Positions 52,073 through 63,001 are shown, numbered from the stretch's first letter. The stretch: 64,000 nucleotides of DNA from Profftia sp020342455 (GCF_020342455.1 NZ_CP080506.1:434001-498000), one strand, 5' to 3'. Translations and numbers: made by a program. The notes: generated by a model not told the origin, from the sequence alone.

Positions 52073-53663
52073 GTCTTTTTATTTCCCATAGAAAAACATT
52101 TAAGCACAAGAATATTATTCTATAATAATAGATTATTTCCAATAAAACAGCTATGACTGATTTTAATTTTATCTTTATTGATAATTTATAAACCAATTAT
52201 ATAGATGCTATATAATCTTAATAATAAGTCTATACTTTAAAAGTATAATATTTAGAAACAAATTAAGATTATCTAAATATTGTAATATTTAATTAATTTT
52301 TATTACTTTATATAAGGATGATTGTATAATGTATTTTACTTTTTAAGTAAGATTACTATTTTGTTAGTGATGAAATAAAGTAATAAATATCACTTATTGA
52401 TTTATCTTACTTAAAATTATAGAAAATCAATATTCTTAATTAAATTTACCTTAAAGATTTTATAATATAGATATCTAAAGTTAGATGTTATTAATATAGT
52501 ATTATATATACCATATATTGGTCATTATTGCTATATAGAGTAGATTAATTAAAAGAATATTTTCTTTTAATTAAAAAAAATTATTATTACTGATATTTTT
52601 TTAAAAAAATATATTATTAGTTTTATATAATTTAGCTAAACTTTTAATCATTTATATAGTTATATCGTAATAATCAGAGCTATATAATAGTAAGTCAAAT
52701 GCACAAAATAATACAATAATTTTGTATCTTATAAGGTCATCTTTTGATATATACCAATTATACTTTACGATATGTAGTGAAGATTGATTACGGAATAGTA
52801 GTCTTAGTTAATTATTATTAGATGTTGTTTCCTTATTAAATAAATATTTTATTAATTAGGAGCAAATATACGTTTTTAGGAATACAATCATAAAGCACGT
52901 ATTAAGACCGCACAGCGTTATAATCTAGATTAAGGTTATTTATAAGTACGAGGTACTATATTTAAAAATAAAATCATAATACCATCATTAAAAAATCAAT
53001 AAGTACAATACAACATTATATTAATTAGTATTTACTAGTAATTAGTGTTTTATGTCATTAAAAATTAACTACTTATATAAAGCGCGTATAAACATGGAAT
53101 TTTTTGAAGAAATTTGTTCTAATTTTATAATTATATTCAAGGTAGTTTATATAAAATTTTTATTATTTATATTATTTGGTTAAGTGATGTTTTTAAATAT
53201 CTAAAATTAGTAAATACAATAATAAGTAATTTTAGATATTAGTTAAATCATTTGAACTAGTATTTCAGAAAAATACTTTATGATTTAAAAAATGGTATAA
53301 TAGTTTATGGTTATTTATTATAAGGTAAGAAGATTATTTGGTAGAAATAATTTATTGTGATATTTTATTTTCACTCAATATTTTATAATTGATAATATAT
53401 ATAAATACGCTAAATAAATCTATTTTTTTAAAAAATATACTAGTATCTATAAAATAGATTATATCCCGTAAATATTAAAATACATATATAACATAATAAT
53501 ACTATTATAATAATTAGTTGGATGCATAATGCCCCTTAATTACTATAAAATATACATAAAATATAAAACATATTGAGATTATATGACGTTATTGAATATT
53601 GTTGTATTATTATTAATAATAATGATTTTAAATAGTCTTTCTATGTTTATTTATAAGATTTTA
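52073..53663. other. 1.6 kb gene-free region
   Basis: Between the start of suhB and the 3' end of the broken fur gene. In E. coli trmJ and iscR lie upstream of suhB; neither is readable here. A better-balanced stretch at about 52850-52960 may be a gene relic of unknown kind. Confidence 0.55.
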
Positions 53664-54117
53664 TTATGATTCCAATTTATCTTGCAAGGATCTATTTGTA
53701 CAACACTTTTTTAAAACGCAATGACCATATAAGTATAGACTATGATTTATAAGATGCATTCCGTATTTTTGAGCAATATTATGTTGACGCTTTTCTATGG
53801 CATCATCACCAAATTCAATTACTTTTCTGCAATCTAAACAGGTTAAATGATCGTGATGTTGCTGTTGAGTTAGTTTAAATAGGGATCTTCTGCGTTCAAA
53901 ATTATGGCGAATAATAATACCAGCATTTTCAAATTGATTTAATATACGGTAAATAGTTGCTAAACCTATTTCTTCTTCCATATCTATCATCTTTTTATAT
54001 AAATTTTCTGCACTTACGTACTAAAAAGTAGGATCTTGATAGTATTTCTAAAATCTTTAAACGTGGTAGTATAACTTTGAGTTCAGCTTTTTTTAATGTT
54101 GTATTGTTATTTGTCAT
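53664..54117 (-). pseudogene. fur: Ferric uptake regulator, frameshifted
   Basis: From the ATG at 54117 the frame reads MTNNNTTLKKAELK and continues LPRLKILEIL, matching E. coli Fur, but ends early at a TAA. A one-base shift near residues 28-33 restores YVSAENLYKKMIDM and the rest of Fur to the stop. The frame into which it shifts also carries a TAG just before YVSAE, so the shift point must lie after it for read-through. The remaining open part (53664-53990, 108 codons from MIDMEEEIGL) lacks the first DNA-binding helices. Structural zinc cysteines (CLDC, and GHC..KCC) are kept, but sensory-site residues His33 (Tyr here) and Glu81 (Lys, FKLT for FELT) are changed, while His88 and His90 remain. 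Probably inactive, with fldA still beside it as in E. coli. Confidence 0.85.
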
Positions 54118-55041
54118 TAAGGATTATTATCCTTTAATTATCTTAAAGACGTTTTGGATGAATTATATATTTAATAATATTTACCTTAAAATAATTAATA
54201 TACCTAAATATCATTAATTATTTATTTTAAATATAATACTTTTAATAAAAAATACTTATTAATCTAATTATTTAAGAGTCATTTTATATTATTAATTATA
54301 ACGTAACATATAAGATATTACGTAATTATACTATGGCATAATAATAAAATTATTGCATAAATGGTATAAATTATTTTTATTAGTTGATAACCTAACTTAG
54401 GTAAACTATGTAATTACTTGACATTCGTAATCAAGTTAATATAACTCTAACATATTTATGAAGAAGAATATTCCTTATGTTTTTTAATCAGTATATTACG
54501 TGTAAAGAATATAAAATATAATAAATATTAATATCATATAATTTTATGAATTATCCTTTTTACTTTAATTGTTTTATATTCTCTTGTCTTACTTTGTAGT
54601 AACAGTCATTAAATGCTTGGCAACATATTACTAATACACAAGCATAGTTTATAGATTATCTTATTTATATGTATCTAATTAATGACTTATAAAGTTTATT
54701 TATGTAATTTATAAAAAAGTAAAACACTCTAGAATAGATATTCTATAGTGATTTTATTAATTGTAATTATAATGTTATTGGAACAATTATTTTACTGAGA
54801 AATGTATGGTGTATATTTACTGCTATAATGAAAAAAGTTATTTATTCTTATAATATCCCATTCAAAAGTAGCAACTAAAGATTAAAAAGTACTGCAATCG
54901 TAATAAATTTAACGATTATCTATATTTTTTACTTAATTAAGAAATAATATTAACAGTACATATACTGATATACTATTTTTATATTATAAGAGTGTTGCGA
55001 CTTTGCTGTGTTTTTTCTTTGATTGATTATTAAATCATTAT
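54118..55041. other. Gap between fldA and fur
   Basis: 924 bases on the minus-strand side upstream of fur. E. coli has a short leader with the uof upstream frame here; nothing similar was recognised. No gene was seen. Confidence 0.6.
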
Positions 55042-55584
55042 TTAGCTAGTACTTATATTAAATACTTTATTATACATATTTATCTCCTTAGTGATTTGTT
55101 TTATCCATGCTTTTATTCTGACAGTAGTTAGTTCAGGTTGACGGTCCTCATCTATTGCTAAACCAACGAATTCTTTATCATTTATTAATGATTTAGAATT
55201 TTCAAAATAATAACCTGTTATTGGCCAGTAGCCAATAATTTTTGCACCTAGGGGTTTTATTAGATTATGAATAATACCCATAGCATCACAGAAATATTCT
55301 GCATAATCTTCTTGATCGCCGCTACCAAATAAAGCAACTAACCTTCCGTTAAAATCTATACTTTTCAATGAAGGGGTAAAATCATCCCAGTCACATTGAA
55401 CTTCACCATAATACCAAGTAGGAACACCAAATAAAAGAATGTTGAATTTTTCAATATCTTCTTTATTGCTTTTAGCAATATCATAAACTTCAGAAACTCC
55501 CTTGCCTAGTTGATTATGTATCATATGAGCAATATTTTCTGTATTACCTGTATCACTACCAAAGAAAATTCCTAATTTTACCAT
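55042..55584 (-). CDS. fldA: Flavodoxin 1
   Basis: FMN electron carrier that feeds IspG/IspH, biotin synthase, methionine synthase and other radical-SAM enzymes. 180 residues (E. coli 176). The phosphate loop GSDTGNTENIAHMI, the FMN-stacking regions PTWYYGEVQCDWDD and GSGDQEDYAEYFCDA, and FVGLAIDEDRQPELT identify a long-chain flavodoxin. It lies upstream of fur in the enterobacterial order. The only change from E. coli in a key loop is GSGDQ for GCGDQ. Confidence 0.97.
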   Translation of the reverse strand: MVKLGIFFGSDTGNTENIAHMIHNQLGKGVSEVYDIAKSNKEDIEKFNILLFGVPTWYYGEVQCDWDDFTPSLKSIDFNGRLVALFGSGDQEDYAEYFCDAMGIIHNLIKPLGAKIIGYWPITGYYFENSKSLINDKEFVGLAIDEDRQPELTTVRIKAWIKQITKEINMYNKVFNISTS

Positions 55585-57589
55585 ATTAATTTATACCTTA
55601 AGTCTATTCATCATTCATATAGAGTATATCATTACTTATATACTATATATCAAGTTAAATTTTATTTAGTCTCTTATTTTAGTATTTTTAATACTAATTT
55701 TAGAAAATATTATCGATTAAAATAATAAATTTATTTCCACTAATATTCAGTTTGGAGTATTTTATAAATACTTTTAGCTAGATAAAAATATTTTGATATA
55801 CTACAGTAATGAAAATTTTTTATATTATCTTTATTATAATACTATATTGGTATAATAAAATTAAGAACTATTATTATATATCGATAGTATTTTTTATACT
55901 AATGATAACCAATTATTGTATAGATAAACTAGCTAGTATTGTGTTAGAATTTCTATATTATTTAGATGGCAGACAAATATACTTATTAATAATATAATAT
56001 TGCGATAATTGATTCCCCTACTATAAAATATCTTATGTATTAAAATAATTAACTAATAACACATTAGTAGGATACTATTTGTATTATTATAAAAGGTAAC
56101 GTAATTGTATGTGAATAATCTTACTATTTTTTCCCCTAGTTCATAGGATAAACTATATTATATATATTTCAAGCTAAATTATAAGACACGTATTATATAC
56201 TATATTTTATATGTATTAATATTATGTACTAATAGGTAGTACTTATTGTTTTTAAAGAACACCTTACAAGGTAGAAATTATAATATATTATATTATAATA
56301 TTTATATAATATAAGAGTGACTTAATATTACATAAGTAGTTATACCCATTGTATTCTGCTTACTAATTTATTGATAAAAGTAGTGTAAATAAAAAATTAA
56401 TAATTTCGGCAAGTTTTTTCAAATAAACATACAAATGTTTTTATAAAATTTTAATAATAATTTTATATGACTCCTCAATTTTATTATGATTTAATAAACT
56501 TATGGCTATAGTTTTGGAAGAATATTTTATATACAATCTTAATATTTTGTTTATTATGAATTATTTATAATAATTGTTCTGTTTTAATGAATATTTTTCG
56601 TTTTAATGATTAAAGAATAATAGAAAAATTCTAAATATAAAATATTTAGTAATGATATGTTATTTATACAATATTTTATTAAAAATAAATTTATTAAATA
56701 TAAAGTTTATTGATAAGTTTAAAATTATATGCTTATATAACATGATTAAGATGATATCTTTTTTATACTTATAAAAGTATAATATTTAAATGCTAACATA
56801 ATCAATCATATATATTATTTTAATTAAAGTATGATAATCTTCTTAAGTATACATTTATAAATTTATTTTTACCTTGCTATACAATATTTTTAAACGTAGT
56901 ACTTTTATATAATAATCTATATTATCAGGTTATATCGTTTAATAAAAAATAAAATAGGCTTTCTTTATGTTTTATTTTATGTGAGTATGTATTTAATTTT
57001 ATTAGGTAATAAAAAGATTTTTTTATTTCTTAATATGTATCTTTATAAAAGATATCTGTAATAAGTTAAATTATTGAAATAATGATACTTATATTTACAT
57101 AAATAGAATATTTCTACAGCACTAATCTATTTTATTAAAAAATGAAACCATAATTTAAAAATTACAATAAAAATTTATATTTTAAAAAGAATATATATGC
57201 GGTAGCATAATAATGCTAAAAAACATTAATAGCTAATACAAAGAAATAATCTCTATTATATTAATTAATAAATTAATAGATTTAATCTCTACTATGAAAG
57301 TAAGTATACAAATATCAAAATAAAGTGATAAATACTTGCATTACATTACTTTAAATATTATATAATATAGGACATTAATCATATATACTTGTATATTAAC
57401 TTCTTATATTAAGAATATTTTTTATAAATAATAATTACAATGTATCTTTAGAGGATACATATATTATTCACATACATAACTTTAAATTTTATTGTATATT
57501 AATAATTGTAATATAAAATATAAAAGAACTTTATTAAATATGTAAGGTAAGCTGATATAGCTCTTAACTAAAAATTATTTAAAATACTG

Positions 57590-57654
57590 CGTGGATACCT
57601 GCTCTTAGTATTATATACTGTAACTATGTTAAGATAAAATTATTGGGCACTTAA
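57590..57654 (+). pseudogene. seqA: Possible decayed 3' end of seqA
   Basis: The frame ending at the TAA at 57652 reads YVKIKLLGT before the stop, which weakly echoes the SeqA ending ELIEKVCGTI (shared K, G, T and two conservative changes). It stops 31 bases before the pgm ATG; in E. coli seqA ends a similarly short distance before pgm on the same strand. Upstream the resemblance disappears. Position is the main support. Confidence 0.2.
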
Positions 57655-57666
57655 TTATTTAAGTGC
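57647..57666 (+). promoter_or_regulatory. Hairpin just upstream of the pgm ribosome binding site
   Basis: Perfect arms GCACTTAA and TTAAGTGC with loop TTAT, ending three bases before GGAGAAG of the pgm leader. It could block or stabilise the 5' end of the pgm message, or be a leftover of the lost seqA end. Function unknown. Confidence 0.4.
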
Positions 57667-57685
57667 ATGGGAGAAGAAACCATCT

Positions 57686-59317
57686 ATGGTAAATCATACC
57701 CGCGCAGGACAGCTTGCTCAACAAAAAGATTTAATTAATGTGGCACAACTTGTTTCTCATTACTATGTATTAACGCCAGAGATAGGTAATTTATCTCATG
57801 CAGTAAATTTTGGCACTTCTGGTCACCGTGGTAGTGCAAGTCGCCATAGTTTTAACGAAGTACACATTTTAGCTATTTCACAAGCTATTGCTGAAGTGCG
57901 TAAATCATATGGAATTGACGGTCCATGTTTCGTTGGCAAAGATACTCATGCTCTCTCTGAACCTGCTTTTATAAGTGTTCTAGAGGTTCTCACGGCAAAT
58001 GGTTTAGACGTAGTTATACAACGAGATAATGGGTTTACTCCAACACCTGTAGTTTCTCATGCTATTCTTACTTATAATAGAAAACATACCGTACTTACAG
58101 ATGGTATAGTGATTACTCCTTCGCATAATCCACCAGAATATGGTGGTATTAAATATAATACACCAAAAGGTGGACCTGCTGATTATCGAATTACGAAGGT
58201 TATTGAACAGCGTGCAAATGAGCTACTAAGACTTAATTTACATGGAGTAAAACGCCAAACGTTATATGCAGCATGTAATAGTGGTCTTATACATACTAAA
58301 GATTTTGTACAGCCATATATTGAAGGTTTAGTTGATATTATTGATATGACAGCTATTTATAATTCTAGATTACATTTAGGTATTGATCCTTTAGGTGGTT
58401 CTGGGATAGAATATTGGCAGCGAATTGGAGAGTACTATAAACTTGATCTCACTATGGTAAATGATCAGATTGACCCATCATTCCGTTTTATGCATTTAGA
58501 TTACGATAATATAATTCGTATGGACTGTTCATCAGAAAGTGCAATGGCTGGTTTATTAGCACTACGAGATAAGTTTGATTTAGTATTTGCTAATGATCCA
58601 GACTATGATCGCCATGGCATAGTTACTCCCTCATGGTTAATGAAACCAAATCACTATTTAGCGGTAGCGATTAACTATCTTTTTCAACATCGCCCATTGT
58701 GGTCTGCAGATATTATGGTTGGTAAAACTCTTGTATCTAGCAGTATGATAGATCGCGTAGTTCAAAATTTGGGTCGTAGGCTAATAGAAGTGCCAGTTGG
58801 TTTTAAATGGTTCGTTGACGGTCTTTTTAACGGTAGTTTTGGTTTTGGTGGTGAAGAAAGCGCAGGGGCTTCTTTTCTACGGTTTAACGGAACTCCTTGG
58901 TCAACAGATAAAGACGGTATAATAATGTGCCTACTTGCTGCTGAAATTACCGCTGTGACCGGTGAAAATCCACAGAAGCATTATAATAAGTTAGCTGAAC
59001 GTTTTGGCACGATAAGCTATAACCGTATCCAAGCACCAGCAACCCATGAACAAAAAAAAGTTCTTTCTAAACTTTCATCTGATATTATCAGAGATAATAA
59101 ATTAGCAGGTGATCCTATTATAGCATGTTTAACAAAAGCACCCGGTAATAACGCTTCTATCGGTGGTTTAAAAGTTATAACAAATAATGGTTGGTTTGCT
59201 GTACGTCCATCTGGTACTGAAGAGGCTTATAAAATATATTGTGAAAGTTTTTTTAGTATAGAACATCGTCAACGTATCGAAAGAGAAGCCTTGAATATTA
59301 TTAATACGGTACTATAA
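57686..59317 (+). CDS. pgm: Phosphoglucomutase
   Basis: Interconverts glucose-1-phosphate and glucose-6-phosphate, linking glycolysis to UDP-glucose and cell-surface sugars. 543 residues (E. coli 546). The phosphoserine is Ser146 in ITPSHNPPEYGG, as in E. coli. TSGHRGSA near residue 44, the metal loop DPDYDRHG, the sugar loop GGEESAGASF and the phosphate loop RPSGTEEAYK are all present. GGAGAAG lies before the ATG. Faces away from fldA, as in the E. coli fur-fldA / seqA-pgm block. Confidence 0.98.
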   Translation: MVNHTRAGQLAQQKDLINVAQLVSHYYVLTPEIGNLSHAVNFGTSGHRGSASRHSFNEVHILAISQAIAEVRKSYGIDGPCFVGKDTHALSEPAFISVLEVLTANGLDVVIQRDNGFTPTPVVSHAILTYNRKHTVLTDGIVITPSHNPPEYGGIKYNTPKGGPADYRITKVIEQRANELLRLNLHGVKRQTLYAACNSGLIHTKDFVQPYIEGLVDIIDMTAIYNSRLHLGIDPLGGSGIEYWQRIGEYYKLDLTMVNDQIDPSFRFMHLDYDNIIRMDCSSESAMAGLLALRDKFDLVFANDPDYDRHGIVTPSWLMKPNHYLAVAINYLFQHRPLWSADIMVGKTLVSSSMIDRVVQNLGRRLIEVPVGFKWFVDGLFNGSFGFGGEESAGASFLRFNGTPWSTDKDGIIMCLLAAEITAVTGENPQKHYNKLAERFGTISYNRIQAPATHEQKKVLSKLSSDIIRDNKLAGDPIIACLTKAPGNNASIGGLKVITNNGWFAVRPSGTEEAYKIYCESFFSIEHRQRIEREALNIINTVL

Positions 59318-60254
59318 TTAATTATAGTAATATACTCTTATAGTGTGTTTATATAGTGCTATTAAATAGTCATTTATATCTTGCAAGATCTATAATATAT
59401 ATATATTATAAAATATATTATAAAAATATATTTTATAATTTACTAATTAATTTTTTATTTTCTATCTTTTAATTTAAAATAATTAAAAATATCATTTATT
59501 CAGTTACAATAGGGTTGAAGGTACTTAATGGAGTTAATTTTATAATTCAGCGTTACATTAATTAATTATATTAATAAATATTAAAAAATATAAAAATAAA
59601 TTTTGTAAAATTATAGATACACAATGCAAAAAAATTTTGATATTATTATTAATAATAAAGATTAATATTTACTGGAATATTTTTACTATATATCTATATG
59701 AGATAAGACAATTTAGGTATATTTAGTAAAAATATAAATAAACAATATCATTAAATGTAAAAGAGTATTAAATACAAATAATATTTATTTTTATATACAA
59801 AAATAAATACTGCTATCTGTATATATAATCATATTATATGCTATAATTTTTATGTGAAATGAGGTACATCTTATTAAGATATTTATGCATAAGGTTATAT
59901 ACTCTAATAATTTATACAATAAAAACTTAATAGAATTGATTTTATCTATTATTTATGGTTTTATGTGCATTAACTAAGTATATTTATACTAAATATTTTA
60001 TAGTAAGTTAAAAATAATTACTTTTTATTGCTATCTATTTAAGATGCTTCCTTAAATATTTAAGTTATAATACAATATATTATAAAGTGTTTTACTTAAA
60101 TTGCAGTAAACTCGATTTTATATCAGAGATAGTTTTAAACTATTTAAAATATCCTCGATTATGGGGTGATATATCCAATATTACGCTCTCCATTAATTTA
60201 ATGGGTGTGAGGGTAATTTCTTTTGTTCATAAAATAATCTGGAGCTCTGGTCTC
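59318..60254. other. Region between pgm and the S10 operon
   Basis: About 0.9 kb. No gene is recognisable; the usual upstream neighbours of rpsJ (rpsG-fusA-tuf) are not here. The last 150-170 bases probably include the S10 leader and promoter. A palindrome ATCTTGCAAGAT lies at 59378-59389. Confidence 0.6.
60186..60224 (+). promoter_or_regulatory. Candidate S10 leader hairpin (L4 control)
   Basis: Upstream of rpsJ, CCATTA and TAATGG form a perfect 6-bp stem with loop ATT (60190-60204), extendable through CTC and GAG outside it, followed by the T-rich TAATTTCTTTTG. In E. coli the S10 leader is a structured RNA through which L4 represses its own operon by attenuation and translation block. Position and the hairpin plus U-rich layout fit, but I cannot confirm the L4-binding shape. 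Confidence 0.35.
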
Positions 60255-60566
60255 ATGCAGAACCAAAGAATCCGTATACGCCTTAAAGCTTTTGATCATC
60301 GTTTAATTGATAAATCAACTGCAGAAATTGTCGATACTGCTAAGCGCACTGGTGCGCAAGTTCATGGACCCATTCCATTACCAACACGTAAAGAGAAAAT
60401 AACTATTCTTATCTCTCCTCACGTAAATAAAGACGCACGAGATCAATACGAAATTCGTACACACAAGCGTCTTGTTGATATTGTTGAGCCAACAGAAAAA
60501 ACTGTTGATGCCTTGATGCGCTTAGATTTAGCTGCTGGTGTAGATGTTCAAATTAGCCTAGGTTAA
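60255..60566 (+). CDS. rpsJ: 30S ribosomal protein S10 (NusE)
   Basis: 30S head protein that also acts as NusE in transcription antitermination. 103 residues, the E. coli length, from MQNQRIRIRLKAFDHRLID to VQISLG. GGAG lies ten bases before the ATG at 60255; the frame is open further upstream, but that extension has no homology and is not part of the protein. First gene of the S10 operon. S10 and SuhB belong to the same rRNA antitermination machinery in E. coli. Confidence 0.98.
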   Translation: MQNQRIRIRLKAFDHRLIDKSTAEIVDTAKRTGAQVHGPIPLPTRKEKITILISPHVNKDARDQYEIRTHKRLVDIVEPTEKTVDALMRLDLAAGVDVQISLG

Positions 60567-60596
60567 ACGATTTATTAAATAAATGAGAGGATGAGC

Positions 60597-61229
60597 ATGA
60601 TTGGTTTAGTCGGTAAAAAAGTGGGTATGACCCGCATCTTTACTGATGATGGTGTATCTATCCCAGTAACCGTTATCAAAATAGAAGTAAATCGTGTGAC
60701 TCAGGTAAAAACATTGAGTAATGATGGATACCATGCTATTCAAGTTACTACGGGTATTAAAAAATCAAGTCGTGTATCTAAGTCAGCAGCTGGCCATTTT
60801 GCTAAAGCTTGCGTTGAAGCCGGTCGTATTATACGTGAATTCCGTTTAAATACAGAAGAATCTTTTATTTTAGGTCAGAATATTAGTGTTAAAATTTTTG
60901 CTAATGTTAAAAAAGTTAAAATTACCGGAATTTCAAAAGGAAAGGGTTTTTCTGGTACAGTTAAACGATGGAACTTTCATACACAAGATGCTACCCATGG
61001 TAACTCATTATCCCATCGAGTTCCTGGCTCTATTGGTCAGAACCAAACACCAGGTAGAGTGTTTAAAGGTAAAAAAATGGCAGGTCAATTAGGTAATGAG
61101 CGTGTAACTATTAATAACTTAAATATAGTAAATATTGACCTTGATCGTAATCTTCTAATGGTAAAAGGAGCTGTTCCAGGTGCAACTGGCTGTGATCTCA
61201 TTGTTACACCAGCAGCTATTAAGGCGTGA
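60597..61229 (+). CDS. rplC: 50S ribosomal protein L3
   Basis: Early-assembling 50S protein near the peptidyl-transferase centre. 210 residues from MIGLVGKKVGMTRIF (E. coli 209). I prefer the ATG at 60597 over that at 60591: GAGAGG ends six bases before it and touches the other. The segment VPGSIGQNQTPGRVFKGKKM contains the glutamine region methylated by PrmB, whose gene is also retained here. Confidence 0.98.
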   Translation: MIGLVGKKVGMTRIFTDDGVSIPVTVIKIEVNRVTQVKTLSNDGYHAIQVTTGIKKSSRVSKSAAGHFAKACVEAGRIIREFRLNTEESFILGQNISVKIFANVKKVKITGISKGKGFSGTVKRWNFHTQDATHGNSLSHRVPGSIGQNQTPGRVFKGKKMAGQLGNERVTINNLNIVNIDLDRNLLMVKGAVPGATGCDLIVTPAAIKA

Positions 61230-61239
61230 GGCTAGAAGA

Positions 61240-61845
61240 ATGGAATTAGCAATAAAAGACGCACAAAGCATGCTTACTGTTTCCGAAACAATCTTTGGTC
61301 GTGATTTTAACGAAGCTTTAGTACATCAGGTTGTTGTTGCTTATGCAGCTAGTGCTCGTCAAGGAACTCGCTCTCAGAAGACCCGTGCTGAAGTTATTGG
61401 ATCGGGTAAGAAACCATGGCGTCAGAAAGGTACTGGCCGTGCTCGAGCTGGTTCAGTTAAAAGTCCTATCTGGCGATCTGGGGGTGTTACGTTTGCTGCT
61501 AAGCCTCAAAATTACTACCAAAAAGTTAATAAAAAAATGTACCGTGTTGCTCTTAGAAGCATTTTATCTGAACTTGTACGTCAAGATCGTCTTATTATTG
61601 TTGAGAATTTTTCTATAAAAGCTCCTAAAACTAAATTACTCTCACAGAAATTAAAAAATATAGCATTAAAAGAAGTTCTTATTCTGACCGTCGCAGTAGA
61701 TAGAAATTTATTTCTAGCTGCTCGAAATTTACATAAAGTTGATGTACGCATTGTTACAAGCATAGACCCAATTAGTTTAATCTCCTTTGATAGAGTTATG
61801 ATGACTGGTGAAGCTGTAAAGCAAGTTGAGGAGATGCTGACATGA
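61240..61845 (+). CDS. rplD: 50S ribosomal protein L4
   Basis: 50S protein lining the exit tunnel and, in E. coli, autogenous repressor of the S10 operon. 201 residues, identical to the E. coli length. The tunnel loop TRAEVIGSGKKPWRQKGTG and the ending AVKQVEEML are conserved. The ATG at 61240 is chosen by homology; the frame extends upstream into rplC without meaning. Its end overlaps rplW by four bases. Confidence 0.98.
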   Translation: MELAIKDAQSMLTVSETIFGRDFNEALVHQVVVAYAASARQGTRSQKTRAEVIGSGKKPWRQKGTGRARAGSVKSPIWRSGGVTFAAKPQNYYQKVNKKMYRVALRSILSELVRQDRLIIVENFSIKAPKTKLLSQKLKNIALKEVLILTVAVDRNLFLAARNLHKVDVRIVTSIDPISLISFDRVMMTGEAVKQVEEMLT

Positions 61846-62144
61846 TCTGTGAAGAACGTTTTCTAAAAATAATTCTAGCGAAGCACATATCTGAAAAAAC
61901 ATCTATAGTTATTGAAAAAAATAATACTATAGTTTTAAAAGTTGTGAGAGATGCAACAAAAACAGACATTAAAACAGCAATCAAGAAGCTGTTTGAAATT
62001 GACGTGTATGCAGTGCATACTTTAATAATTAAAGGAAAGATTAAGCGTCAAGGTAAACGTATTGGTCGTCGTAACGACTGGAAAAAGGCTTACGTAACTC
62101 TTAAAGAAGGACAACAAGTAAACTTTATAGGCGGCGTAGATTAA
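61842..62144 (+). CDS. rplW: 50S ribosomal protein L23
   Basis: Sits at the tunnel exit and docks trigger factor and SRP. 100 residues as in E. coli. The N-terminus MICEERFLKIILAKHISEKT and the ending RNDWKKAYVTLKEGQ are typical. ATGA overlap with rplD implies coupled translation. The protein is somewhat more diverged than its neighbours. Confidence 0.97.
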   Translation: MICEERFLKIILAKHISEKTSIVIEKNNTIVLKVVRDATKTDIKTAIKKLFEIDVYAVHTLIIKGKIKRQGKRIGRRNDWKKAYVTLKEGQQVNFIGGVD

Positions 62145-62163
62145 GTTGGAGGAGTAATAAACA

Positions 62164-62991
62164 ATGGCACTTATAAAATGTAAACCGACATCTCCTGGGC
62201 GTCGCCATGTTGTTAAAGTTGTAAACTATTCGTTACATAAAGGTAAACCTTATACTCCGTTACTTGAAAAGTTAAGTAAATCTGGTGGTCGTAATAATAA
62301 TGGTCGTATTACTACTCGTCATATCGGTGGTGGTCACAAACAGCATTATCGTTTAATTGATTTTAAACGTAATAAAGACAGTGTTTCTGCTATTGTGAAG
62401 CATTTAGAATATGATCCAAACCGTTCAGCTAATATTGCTCTTGTTTTATATAGAGACGGAGAATATCGTTATATTTTAGCACCTAAAAGCTTACGAGAGG
62501 GTGATAAGATTCAATCTGGTTTAGATGTTAATATTAAGATTGGTAATACCTTACCAATGTGTAATATTCCAGTAGGTTCTATAGTTCATAATGTAGAAAT
62601 GAAACCAGGTAAAGGGGGGCAGTTAGCTCGTTCTGCTGGTGCATATGTTCAGATAATTGCTCGAGATGGCTCTTATGTAACCTTAAGGTTACGTTCTGGT
62701 GAAATGCGCAAAATTCATTCTGAATGTCGCGCTACTTTAGGTGAAGTAGGGAATGCTGAGCATATGTTAAAAGTATTAGGCAAAGCAGGTGTAAGTCGCT
62801 GGCGTGGCGTACGTCCTACTGTCCGCGGTACTGCCATGAACCCAGTTGATCATCCACATGGTGGTGGTGAGGGTCGTAATTTTGGTAAGCACCCTGTATC
62901 ACCATGGGGACTGCAGACTAAAGGCAAGAAGACCCGTAGTAATAAACGTACTGATAAATTCATTTTACGTCATCGTAGTAAAAATAATTAG
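62164..62991 (+). CDS. rplB: 50S ribosomal protein L2
   Basis: Core 50S protein needed for subunit joining and peptidyl transfer. 275 residues (E. coli 273). RPTVRGTAMNPVDHPHGGGEGR contains the conserved histidine loop. GGAGGAG precedes the ATG, the strongest ribosome binding site in the operon. Confidence 0.98.
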   Translation: MALIKCKPTSPGRRHVVKVVNYSLHKGKPYTPLLEKLSKSGGRNNNGRITTRHIGGGHKQHYRLIDFKRNKDSVSAIVKHLEYDPNRSANIALVLYRDGEYRYILAPKSLREGDKIQSGLDVNIKIGNTLPMCNIPVGSIVHNVEMKPGKGGQLARSAGAYVQIIARDGSYVTLRLRSGEMRKIHSECRATLGEVGNAEHMLKVLGKAGVSRWRGVRPTVRGTAMNPVDHPHGGGEGRNFGKHPVSPWGLQTKGKKTRSNKRTDKFILRHRSKNN

Positions 62992-63001
62992 AGGATAAGC
63001 C

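Larger units (their letters stand above)
55585..57685. other. 2.1 kb divergent gap between fldA and pgm
   Basis: In E. coli ybfE, ybfF and seqA fill this interval. None is readable as a gene here. The last 60-100 bases may hold the decayed 3' end of seqA. An open frame at 55809-55997 is Ile/Tyr-rich and looks like chance. Confidence 0.6.

Noticed and set aside
55809..55997. Open frame of 62 codons upstream of pgm
   Set aside because: Ile/Tyr-rich chance frame in a desert, no homology or binding site.
60087..60254. Upstream extension of the rpsJ frame
   Set aside because: No similarity to S10; the conserved protein starts at 60255 behind GGAG, and the extension covers the leader region.
61331..61618. 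Leucine-rich open frame overlapping rplD, and similar frames over other conserved genes on both strands
   Set aside because: Shadow frames of strongly conserved genes; the real frames carry all family motifs.
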